From contig NZ_CAHJXR010000003.1 in the NCBI RefSeq assembly GCF_903645355.1, positions 1 to 64,000 of the forward strand: 64,000 nucleotides of DNA, written 5' to 3'. Each line of letters begins with the position of its first letter. Position 1 is the stretch's first letter. Below, one piece after another: positions 18,316 to 26,196 of this stretch. The position numbers were made by a program, and so were the translations under genes. This DNA is from Schaalia sp. Marseille-Q2122. GTDB taxonomy: Bacteria > Actinomycetota > Actinomycetes > Actinomycetales > Actinomycetaceae. The notes beneath the pieces were generated by a model that was given only the letters and a program-made list of their open reading frames with translations, made no database searches and had not been told where the DNA came from.

Positions 18316-19656
18316 ATGTCGCAGGCTCAACTTCAAGACTGGAACCGCTGCCACGGCGTAGTGGTGGGCGTTCATCTCGACCCCGAACTCGTCGCAGAAG
18401 CTCTGCGAGAACGCGGCGTCATGGCAGAACTATCCTGGTTCGACTACGCCCTCAACCAAGTCAGCCTCGTCGTCGCCGCAAAAGACGGCCACGTTGGCCT
18501 GCTCGCCAAGGACGGAAGCCACCTGACTGAAGGCCCCACCCTGGATGAACTCGCAGCCGAACTGGCCAGCCTCCTGGACGCTGAGGTCCGCATCGGCACC
18601 GCCCTCGCCGACGGATTCCCCGAAGAAGAAGCCGCCGATGCCGAGCAGTGCTGCGAACCGGCCGACGTTGCAGCCGAGAGCGAGGACGCCTGCTGCGCCA
18701 CCACCTCCTGCTGCGCCTCCTCCGAAGAACCAGAACGCCAACTCGACGACGTCTTCCCCGACTCCACCCGCATCGTCGAACTCTCCCGCGCGGTAGCCTC
18801 GTCAGTGCCCCTCTTTGCCGCTGTTGAAGGCGTGGACGTGGCCGACATGGAGCTCGCCGACGGCTGGCGGGCCCTCATGGCGAACCTGCCCGAAGGCGCC
18901 GCTGGCTGGGGCTTTGGCGACCTGCCGACCGTCACCCTCGCGATCGACGACCACGGTCTGAGCACCCTGCTTGTCACCGACGACCACATCGAGCACATGT
19001 CCGCCTACGACTGGACGATGAGCCGCATCTTCGTTGGCGGCACCACCCCTTACGGCACCGCCGAGCTCGCCCCCGAGCTCACCGACCTCGTGACCTCCCG
19101 CCAGGACCTACTGCGCATCGCCGAGGCCGTCCCCGGAGCCGACGTGGATGCCTTCATCGCCGCCGCGCGTTCACCTAAGCGCGACGAGGCATGGCGTGAC
19201 GCCGTCCTCGCCCTGGGCCTGCCCGAATCGGTGGTCGGCTTCCTCGCCGGCGAGATCGCCCTGGACGAGGTCGAAGGCACCACCTTCCACCGCTCGCGCG
19301 GCGTCCCGGCTGCCATTGGCCGCAGCGTCGACATGCTGCTGACCGACATGGAAGGCCCCACCCACCCCCTGTGGGACGCCTACGAGAGCTTCGCCGTCGA
19401 CCGCCCCTGGGCATTCCGCGCCGCCGTCGCCGCCGAAGCCGCCGTGGGCGCTGGCCTGCTGGGCTTCTCGATCATCAAGCGCCCCCCGCGTTCGGGCTGG
19501 ACTGTGCTGGCCGGTATCGTCGGCGGCCTGATGGTCGTTGACTCCATCGCCGAACTGTCCCTGGCCCGCTACTCGCGCCGCCGCGCCATCCAAGAACGCG
19601 CGCGTTACGTCGGCGAGTTCGGAGCGGATGATCTGGGAACCGATGTGAAGTACTGA
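18316..19656 (+). CDS. Unrecognised protein with Cys-rich linker and C-terminal membrane segments
   Basis: 446 residues; I do not recognise the family. Residues 1-105 are compact and acidic. About 110-145 contain three CC pairs and single cysteines (EQCCEP, DACCATTSCCASS) in an acidic linker, which could bind metal or form disulfides. A mixed globular part follows (150-375). Two hydrophobic segments near the end (about 382-398 and 405-425) and a basic tail suggest membrane attachment. The ATG at 18,316 is preferred because GGAAGGA lies just upstream; an ATG at 18,298 overlaps that site. Codon use is core-like. It is flanked by terminators, so it is a single-gene unit. Confidence 0.6.
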   Translation: MSQAQLQDWNRCHGVVVGVHLDPELVAEALRERGVMAELSWFDYALNQVSLVVAAKDGHVGLLAKDGSHLTEGPTLDELAAELASLLDAEVRIGTALADGFPEEEAADAEQCCEPADVAAESEDACCATTSCCASSEEPERQLDDVFPDSTRIVELSRAVASSVPLFAAVEGVDVADMELADGWRALMANLPEGAAGWGFGDLPTVTLAIDDHGLSTLLVTDDHIEHMSAYDWTMSRIFVGGTTPYGTAELAPELTDLVTSRQDLLRIAEAVPGADVDAFIAAARSPKRDEAWRDAVLALGLPESVVGFLAGEIALDEVEGTTFHRSRGVPAAIGRSVDMLLTDMEGPTHPLWDAYESFAVDRPWAFRAAVAAEAAVGAGLLGFSIIKRPPRSGWTVLAGIVGGLMVVDSIAELSLARYSRRRAIQERARYVGEFGADDLGTDVKY

Positions 19657-19663
19657 GCCGATG

Positions 19664-19695
19664 ACCCCCGGCGCGCTCGAGTGCGTGCCGGGGGT
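19664..19695 (+). terminator. Hairpin terminator before cas6
   Basis: Arms 19,664-19,676 and 19,683-19,695 pair over 13 bases with one G-T, loop TCGAGT, followed by TATTG. It isolates cas6 from the upstream gene. Confidence 0.65.
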
Positions 19696-19733
19696 TATTG
19701 CGTGTGATTGTCTGTCTAAGGTGGAGGATCCTC

Positions 19734-20543
19734 GTGCCCGCAACGATCTTTGTGCGTTTCGACGCGCCCGCCCCTGTGCCCGCTACGCCGCGTCGTCTAC
19801 ACGCAGCATTGGGACATATCTTTGACCTGCCAGCAGGCGTTGACCCTGATCGGGCACGGACAATCGCCTCTCTTGCTCATCGTCCCACGCACGACAGTGG
19901 AAAGCTAAAACCCTATTCCATCGGCGAGATGAGCCAGATTGGTGACATGTTCGTCATGGAGATGCGCCTTCTGGATGACCGGCTGATCTCGACTTTGGAC
20001 GCTTGGCTGGCGTGGGGTGGTGTGCTGCCCATTGGTGATGGCGGGCCGGACACCGTTCATCTGGCTGCTGTGGACGCGCAGATTACCTCGAAAGTGACCT
20101 GGGAGGAGCTGGCCGCCACTGCACCAGCAATGTCGTGGGAAGTGGACTTCGTAACGCCAATCGTCTTTTCTTCACGCGGATCTCACCTCTACGGGGTCAC
20201 GCCAGCAGCCCTGGCCACCAGTTTGCAGCAGCGCTGGTGGAGCTACGATTCTGCAAGCGCACCCTCGAAGCCCAACCGCGAGGAGATCGAGGCACTCTTC
20301 GACTGGGAGACCGACCTGCAGCCCGTGACCTTGAGCCTGGCGAAAGGCCGTGGGGACACGCGAGGTCGCCTGGCCTCACGCAGCATTGAAGCCTACGAAG
20401 GGAAGATGTGGATCGACGCCCTGGAGGCGGGTGCCTACGCCCAGGAGTTCTCACAACTCATGGCGCTGAGCCGCTACACCAATGCCGGGTCGTACACGAG
20501 CTATGGACTGGGCGTGATGGTGGCAAGGGCTGTGGAGGAATAG
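19734..20543 (+). CDS. cas6: CRISPR pre-crRNA endoribonuclease Cas6
   Basis: 269 residues. It cuts the array transcript inside each repeat to leave crRNAs with an 8-nt 5' handle. Two ferredoxin-like halves are visible. The second opens with WEVDFVTPIVFSSRGSHLYG and SLQQRWW, the usual Cas6 C-terminal signature, and ends with the glycine loop TNAGSYTSYGLGVM. The GTG at 19,734 is chosen for GGTGGAGG just upstream and the beta-strand opening PATIFVRFDAP. It is separated from the cas10 operon by the antiparallel TIR-SAVED gene, whose end lies only three bases away. The catalytic residues cannot be fixed without alignment. Confidence 0.85.
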   Translation: MPATIFVRFDAPAPVPATPRRLHAALGHIFDLPAGVDPDRARTIASLAHRPTHDSGKLKPYSIGEMSQIGDMFVMEMRLLDDRLISTLDAWLAWGGVLPIGDGGPDTVHLAAVDAQITSKVTWEELAATAPAMSWEVDFVTPIVFSSRGSHLYGVTPAALATSLQQRWWSYDSASAPSKPNREEIEALFDWETDLQPVTLSLAKGRGDTRGRLASRSIEAYEGKMWIDALEAGAYAQEFSQLMALSRYTNAGSYTSYGLGVMVARAVEE

Positions 20544-20546
20544 GGA

Positions 20547-21878
20547 TTAGCAGATTGCCGTGATGGGGCCGCCTTCTTGGCCGGGATTGAGAGAAAAGAC
20601 CGGGGTGTAGGCGTTGTTGTCATACTCGTAGACAACGGTGGTCAAGGTATTGAGGAGTCGTCCGATGAGCACGGCCATTGGAAGCGGACCCGCATAAGCA
20701 AGATGGACTTCGGCCTGAGACGCTCCATTGATGCTTCGGGCGAGTTTCTTGATCTGTGTGGCGATATCCCTACTTAAGTGAGCAGCTTCGTGCGAGGAAA
20801 TGTCTCTGTCCTCGGTCAATGTGATGCTTCCGGCAGCGTGAAAGGGACGAGCAGAATTGACAACGAGGGAATTAAAAGCCTCGTCGTCGGCACTTCTTAA
20901 GAGGTTTACGAAGAGGGCGATACGGGGAGCTTTGCCGGGTTTTGGTTCTGAGTGTGAGGATGTGATAACCGCAATTGAATCGGCCTCAGAGTGCTGTTGT
21001 GAAGAGAATGACGACCATGTTTGACCGTCTCGGTGCTCCACATTTAAGACATTAGCCAGTGTCTCTGGTAGCGCTGCACCCAAGGCGAGTCCTACCGATA
21101 GATGTGCGTGACCTGAGATGCGGATGCTTTGGGCGCGAGACGATTGAACTGTACTGCTGATGAGCGGGAGAGATTTGCGGAGGAGGTCCATGCTCTCTGT
21201 GGAGAGCAGGCGTGAATCCTCTGAAGGTTCCAGGAGGATGTGGAGATCCTCCCCTTGAGGAACAGGCCGAACTCCCGTCCAGCGAGTATCAATATGGATA
21301 GTGAAGTCGCGCTTGTCGAAGGTATTTATGGCTTGACGCTGTTTGAGGCGATGCTTCAGAAGTATCTGAACGATCTCCTCTGAGCCTGAGGGCTCAAGTA
21401 GGTTTACCTGGTTCCTATTAGCGAGTGTCTCTTTCCAGCTAGTCCCTAGAAGTTCGTCTGGGGCATCATAGTCGCATTGAGGCTTACCTGCCACGGCTCG
21501 CACAGCGTTAGCAATACACAAGCAGAAGTTGGGGTCCTCGGCGCGTTTGAGCAGGGCCGGAAGCTCAATGTTACGTACCACCTTACTCTTGACGATGTCC
21601 GGCGTTACTATGAGCACTGCTGCTTGTGCTTGGGCGATGACTTTAGTGACTTGATCAGCGGTGACACCGTGATCGAGGTCTTCGGTATCCTGCCAGGCAT
21701 CAAGTCCTGCTGCGCGCAATAGGTCTCGAAGATCCTTAGCGTAGTCCTTGCCATCGTCGCGGCGGTAGGAAATAAAGACAGTGCCATCGCCTGTGGAATG
21801 TGTTGTCGATGAGCTTGCCGCAGTGGGAGCTGTAGCGGCATTCGAGCCCTGTTCGTGCAGATCTTGGATATTGCTCAT
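20547..21878 (-). CDS. TIR-SAVED effector protein
   Basis: 443 residues. Residues 1-31 are a Ser/Thr/Ala-rich leader. Residues 33-160 are a TIR domain: GTVFISYRRDDGKDYAKDL, DAWQDTEDLDHG, AAVLIVTPDIVKSK and NIELPALL, where E105 is the likely catalytic Glu for NAD+ cleavage. Residues about 190-443 have the features of a SAVED sensor domain, including HLSVGLALGAALP and, at the end, VHLAYAGPLPMAVLIGRLLN followed by a VVYEYDNN strand. TIR-SAVED proteins studied in CBASS bind a cyclic trinucleotide, form filaments and hydrolyse NAD+. Here the gene lies head-to-head with cas10 and no CD-NTase is nearby, so Cas10 is the candidate source of the signal. The ATG at 21,878 has GAGGGAG before it. Base composition is lower in GC than flanking core genes. 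Confidence 0.85.
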   Translation of the reverse strand: MSNIQDLHEQGSNAATAPTAASSSTTHSTGDGTVFISYRRDDGKDYAKDLRDLLRAAGLDAWQDTEDLDHGVTADQVTKVIAQAQAAVLIVTPDIVKSKVVRNIELPALLKRAEDPNFCLCIANAVRAVAGKPQCDYDAPDELLGTSWKETLANRNQVNLLEPSGSEEIVQILLKHRLKQRQAINTFDKRDFTIHIDTRWTGVRPVPQGEDLHILLEPSEDSRLLSTESMDLLRKSLPLISSTVQSSRAQSIRISGHAHLSVGLALGAALPETLANVLNVEHRDGQTWSSFSSQQHSEADSIAVITSSHSEPKPGKAPRIALFVNLLRSADDEAFNSLVVNSARPFHAAGSITLTEDRDISSHEAAHLSRDIATQIKKLARSINGASQAEVHLAYAGPLPMAVLIGRLLNTLTTVVYEYDNNAYTPVFSLNPGQEGGPITAIC

Positions 21879-22112
21879 CAGTACTCCCTCTTCATTGGGT
21901 AAGTGGCACACATAAACGCAGTGTGAGTGCTGCAGGTCGGAGGCTCATCCTTAAGCGCAACACATCATTATGCCTCTGAAGAATGTCAAAGAAAAGGACT
22001 CAGTCAAATTCTCCAGGATGTGGCCGCCTTAAATGAGAGATCGTCGAAAATCGCGGAGATCCGGGACTGGTGTGGCACACTGTGTGTGGATGCGGACCAA
22101 AGGAGGTTCTTC
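21879..22112. promoter_or_regulatory. Divergent intergenic region of TIR-SAVED and cas10
   Basis: 234 bases shared by the two divergent starts. A weak inverted repeat (CACAC at about 21,907, GTGTG at 21,921) lies near the TIR-SAVED side. The cas10 frame is open back to 21,927, so an N-terminally longer Cas10 of up to 62 extra residues cannot be excluded; the AGGAGG at 22,101-22,106 argues against it. Confidence 0.5.
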
Positions 22113-24038
22113 GTGCAGTTAGTAATGATCGAAACTAAAGGAAACCAGCGATATATTTTCTCCTCGCCGCGCCTGCGTGACGCGATTGGTGCCTCCTATT
22201 TGATTGCGCGCATCGGCACAACGAATGGTGGGGAAGACTCCTGTCAATCTGAAGACTGGGTAAAAGTAGAATATGACCGATTGCGTTCAGGTGCGTATCC
22301 GACCTATGAACAGGCGTGTGTGTCACGCTCATCAGGAAAGGTGATTCTCCACGTCGAGGATGCCGGATTTGCCAAAGAACTCATCGCCGCTGTCACACGG
22401 CGTGTGGCGGCTCAGGCTCCAGGTCTGGATGTCATCGGCACCTTTCTACCAGTCAACAAGACTCTAACGGGCCACGATCTGTGGCGGATTCGTGAACAAT
22501 CTGAGCGTTACTCTCAATCGCGTCCCCCTGCAGTGGCACGTTTTGCGCAGATGCCCTTCCTGACGCGCGGACGCGATTCTGCGCTGCCAGCATCGCCGAG
22601 GTTGGCGAAATTTGTCGATGGGGAGTCCTCACAAGAAGGTAATGGGCGGCACGCGCCATCAGAGTTGCCAGACTCGGAGACGAAGAAGATCGAGTGCTTC
22701 GGTGAAGCCAAGGATGATCGGACGACAGCTCTAGCTTTACCAAGCCGCGTCAAGCGTTACTACGCCTTGCGCGGACGAGTAGATTTCTTACTGAATGTGG
22801 CTGGCCATCGCAGCATCGACTATCAAAACCTTGTCCGTGACCTCACCAAGCTTGAGCAGAATGTGCAAAAACTTGCTGACACCTTTGAAGGTAAGGTTCA
22901 CGATGAGGCCACGGTGAAACCCGAAGAGCGATTGAGTCGCGTTGCCGTGATCCATATTGACGGCAATGGCATTGGTGCCCTCATGCAGAATCTTGAAGGT
23001 GCACTGAAGACGTTCCAAGACAGGTGCAGCGACCTTGAGCTCCTTCGGAAGCAGGGCCTCGAAGAGACTAATCCTTACGCTTTCCACAATTTCGTCAAGG
23101 CCATCAACGCAGCTCTTGAAAAAGCCATCACCGACGCGTGCCGCAAGGCCTACTGGATGGTGGCGCGTTTGCAATACCCCCATGACCATGAACGGTTAAA
23201 GCCGGAGCAGATTATCCACGTCGTGTCCGTCCTTCTAGGTGGCGATGACGCGACTGTCATTGCAAACGCCGACTACGCCTTGCCTTTCACCGCCGAGTTC
23301 CTTCGCGCCTTCGAGCAGGCCACTGCGGCAGATCCGCTACTGTCAGTCGTTGCTGAGGAAGGGAAATTCACGGCAGGCGCGGGCATTGCGATTGTGCGCA
23401 CCGCCTTCCCCTTCCACTTGGCCTACGATCTGGCAGAGCACCTGGCATCTCAAGCGAAGAGCTTTGGCAAGAAAGAGGGAATCTCAACCTTCGCTTACCA
23501 TCAGCTTGTTGATACAACGATCCTTGACCCGGATGACCTTGTCAGCAGGTATCGCAAACTCTCCTGCCAGCCCTTTGTGGTCAGCGAAGGATGGGTGGCG
23601 AAAACCTCGTCAAACGAAGGGGACGCACAGGAACTGCATGGCACGAACTGGGCCGAGATGATCCGTAAGACCGCACTCTTTACCGGCCTGACTCCCGCAG
23701 ACCGCCAGAGTGAGGCGGTCGCCTTCCCTGGCACGCGAGCCCAACGGATGCGCCGCTATGCCGCCTTGATCGCAGCGGACAAGAACAAAGTCGAGTACGG
23801 GCTACCGGCAATAACGGAGGGGCCAAACAAGCGGGATGGAAAGAAGCCTTCGCAACTGCTCGCAGATGAATGGGAGGTCGCAAAGGGCGAAAGTGAAGCC
23901 CTGAAGGCGGCATGTGAAGCGATTGGCAGCCACACGTTCTTCTTCGACCTGATTAACCTCAAGGAGCTGCTGCCAGACGCTTATCTGCAAGGCGAACTGG
24001 GGCTGACCTCGGATGATAACGACGCTTCGGGCAAGTGA
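22113..24038 (+). CDS. cas10: Cas10 large subunit with active cyclase motif and no HD domain
   Basis: 641 residues from the GTG at 22,113, which has AGGAGG six bases upstream. It is the large subunit of the type III effector complex. Residues 5-25 (IETKGNQRYIFSSPRLRDAI) match the start of the first palm-like region of Cmr2-type proteins. A second nucleotide-binding strand reads HIDGNGIGALM (281-291). The cyclase motif G376-G377-D378-D379 lies in VLLGGDDATVIANADYALPF, so cyclic oligoadenylate synthesis is expected. No N-terminal HD nuclease domain is seen. The C-terminal helical part spans about 480-641. It is the first gene of an operon with csx10, cas7 and RAMP genes. Confidence 0.88.
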   Translation: MQLVMIETKGNQRYIFSSPRLRDAIGASYLIARIGTTNGGEDSCQSEDWVKVEYDRLRSGAYPTYEQACVSRSSGKVILHVEDAGFAKELIAAVTRRVAAQAPGLDVIGTFLPVNKTLTGHDLWRIREQSERYSQSRPPAVARFAQMPFLTRGRDSALPASPRLAKFVDGESSQEGNGRHAPSELPDSETKKIECFGEAKDDRTTALALPSRVKRYYALRGRVDFLLNVAGHRSIDYQNLVRDLTKLEQNVQKLADTFEGKVHDEATVKPEERLSRVAVIHIDGNGIGALMQNLEGALKTFQDRCSDLELLRKQGLEETNPYAFHNFVKAINAALEKAITDACRKAYWMVARLQYPHDHERLKPEQIIHVVSVLLGGDDATVIANADYALPFTAEFLRAFEQATAADPLLSVVAEEGKFTAGAGIAIVRTAFPFHLAYDLAEHLASQAKSFGKKEGISTFAYHQLVDTTILDPDDLVSRYRKLSCQPFVVSEGWVAKTSSNEGDAQELHGTNWAEMIRKTALFTGLTPADRQSEAVAFPGTRAQRMRRYAALIAADKNKVEYGLPAITEGPNKRDGKKPSQLLADEWEVAKGESEALKAACEAIGSHTFFFDLINLKELLPDAYLQGELGLTSDDNDASGK

Positions 24039-24051
24039 GGAGAGAACACCG

Positions 24052-26196
24052 ATGACACACACAAATCGCTCCGAGCAGCCTCAGGCGTTGCCCATCCGCA
24101 TTCACTTCACAACCAACTGGGGTGTGGCCACAGGCGAAGGCTCGCGAGGCATCGTGAACTCCACCGTTGAGACCGACGCGAAAGGCTATCCGCTTGTGCG
24201 GGCAACCGTCCTGACCGGCATTATGCGTGAGCAGGCCGAGGTCGTCGCCCGCGCTCTCGATAGCGGCGCAGAGCCCGATGGGTCCGAAGGGCAGTGGCAG
24301 ACATTCGTTGCGCGCCTCTTCGGTTCACGAGGCCGAGCCGCTGGCGGCAGCGGGGAGGACGCCGCGCCCAGCGAAGGGACGACGGCTAGGCTCCTGAGTT
24401 TTAGCGATGCTGAGATCGACAAGGATCGCAAGGCCCCGGATCAGAATCCCACTACCGAAGCCGTGAGCATCTCTATTGACCCGGAAACCGGGTCGGTCAA
24501 GAACGACTTCTTCCGAACAATCGAGCGCGCATCAGCCAACGTACTTATCGGGAAAGTGCTCTTCATGGAGACCGACCATGCGGGCAACCCCATTGAGTGG
24601 ACAGAGGAACAACAGCAGGCCGTCCGTTTTGTCCTGAGCCTTGCGGCCACGCTGGTACGTGGTATCGGGTCGGATCGCAGCTCGGGTGATGGCGAGTGCG
24701 CGGTGCTTGTGGGCGAGCACTCTGATGAGGTTCAGCAGCGCCAGTGGTGCAAGAAGAAGATGGAGGAATACCTCTCAGCGTCACCAGAGGAACGCGAGAA
24801 GAAGTGGCCCCCGCATCTTCCCGAGGCATCACAGGATCTCAAGGCTGCACCTCTCATTGAGGCTCAGCGGGATGCGACGCGTGACGGACGCGATACGGCC
24901 TCCGCAGGCTTCGTAGAAATCCCCCTGACATTGAAACTGTGCAGCCCAGTGGTCTCCTACGAGGTACCCATGTCCAACGAGGTGCGCACTCTGGACTTCC
25001 TGCGTGGTACGACCCTGCTGCCCTGGGTTCACAGCCGACTGCGCGCTGCGATGCCTGATAGTGAGATCATCCGTGACGCAGTGGTAGCCGGCGACCTTTA
25101 CGTCTCGGATGCACTGTTCATGGCTAAAACTTCTGGTTCTTCAAGCTGCGGTGAGGATACGCCAGTTGTCGGCTTGCCCACTCCCTTGTGCCTGTCGCGG
25201 AGCAAAGCTGCAGGCGATGATGCGGACCATGTTCTCAACCGTCTGCGAACGGCTCCCGCGAAGAACGGTGAGGGCATCCCTGAAACTCACGTGTCACTGC
25301 GCGGAGGATTCATTTTCCTCCGTGGCCCGGAGGACCCTATCTCCCTTGGAGGGCCCAGCACGGTTGGCCGTCAATCCAACGCCCACAATGCCGTCACCGG
25401 TGCGACGGCGAATGCTCAGTTGTTCCTAGTGCGCGCGCTCGCGGCCGAGCAGGACTTCGGCGCGACGGTCGTAATGTCGGCCAGGCTTCAACAGGAACTG
25501 TCTTCTCTTGACCTTTCTGCAGTTCTTAGCGGAGAGGCGCGCCTGGGCACACGCAAGCTTTCTGGCACTTACGGTCAGGTGACATGTCAAGCGGGTACCG
25601 TGAGGGAAGTGCCCGAACTCCCCAACTACTGGAGTATGCCTGACTCAGACTGCGAAGAGGGGCCGTGGGAGGATGACGACACGACGACTCTATGGTGCGC
25701 GTCCGACCTCTTAGTGCGTTCCTCTTCCCTTGGACACGGCGGCAGCGTGGAGGACATTATCCGTGCTCTTCGCAGGGTGGGGGTGGAGGTTGATCGGCTC
25801 GAAGAGCCGGAAGCTGATACACCTGAAGATGAACTGTTCCGCGTGTCCATTCGCCACCGTCGCGTGGACTCATGGTCAGGTGGCGGCGATGGAGCCGACG
25901 GGCAGCCTCGCCCCACACGAATGGCCGTCCAAGCGGGGTCGGTTCTGCGCGTGAAGCTCGCTGCCGACGCAGACAAGGCGCAGGTGACCGAGGCGCTGGC
26001 GAAAATCGCCACCACCGGACTGGGAGACCTGAGAGCGCAGGGCTACGGGCGGATGCTCGTCGGGCACCCGCTTCTACGGGAGCAACGTATCGCTGTTACC
26101 CAGCCGCCAAACGAGGCTCCCGCCGGTACTGAGGCCAGTGCAGACACCGAGGAGTGTCCAGATAGCGAGGCAGTGGAAGGGAGCGTAGAGGCATGA
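24052..26196 (+). CDS. csx10: Csx10-like RAMP protein (Cas5 role)
   Basis: 714 residues from the ATG at 24,052 (GAGGAGA ten bases upstream). The first RAMP-like half opens with IRIHFTTNWGVATGEG and contains PLVRATVLTGIMREQAE, a version of the Cas7/Cas5 loop that is usually a PGSSLKG motif. The second half starts near residue 290 (IPLTLKLCSPVVSYEVPMS) with DFLRGTTLLPWVHSRLR and ends with the glycine-rich GLGDLRAQGYGRM typical of Cas5 and Csx10. Csx10 is the III-D Cas5-group subunit that holds the crRNA 5' handle next to Cas10. The length is at the long end for the family. The stop overlaps the next start (ATGA). Confidence 0.6.
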   Translation: MTHTNRSEQPQALPIRIHFTTNWGVATGEGSRGIVNSTVETDAKGYPLVRATVLTGIMREQAEVVARALDSGAEPDGSEGQWQTFVARLFGSRGRAAGGSGEDAAPSEGTTARLLSFSDAEIDKDRKAPDQNPTTEAVSISIDPETGSVKNDFFRTIERASANVLIGKVLFMETDHAGNPIEWTEEQQQAVRFVLSLAATLVRGIGSDRSSGDGECAVLVGEHSDEVQQRQWCKKKMEEYLSASPEEREKKWPPHLPEASQDLKAAPLIEAQRDATRDGRDTASAGFVEIPLTLKLCSPVVSYEVPMSNEVRTLDFLRGTTLLPWVHSRLRAAMPDSEIIRDAVVAGDLYVSDALFMAKTSGSSSCGEDTPVVGLPTPLCLSRSKAAGDDADHVLNRLRTAPAKNGEGIPETHVSLRGGFIFLRGPEDPISLGGPSTVGRQSNAHNAVTGATANAQLFLVRALAAEQDFGATVVMSARLQQELSSLDLSAVLSGEARLGTRKLSGTYGQVTCQAGTVREVPELPNYWSMPDSDCEEGPWEDDDTTTLWCASDLLVRSSSLGHGGSVEDIIRALRRVGVEVDRLEEPEADTPEDELFRVSIRHRRVDSWSGGGDGADGQPRPTRMAVQAGSVLRVKLAADADKAQVTEALAKIATTGLGDLRAQGYGRMLVGHPLLREQRIAVTQPPNEAPAGTEASADTEECPDSEAVEGSVEA

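Noticed and set aside
20547-21878. Complete CBASS operon around the TIR-SAVED gene
   Set aside because: No CD-NTase, Cap2 or Cap3 is visible; the neighbours are cas6 and cas10.
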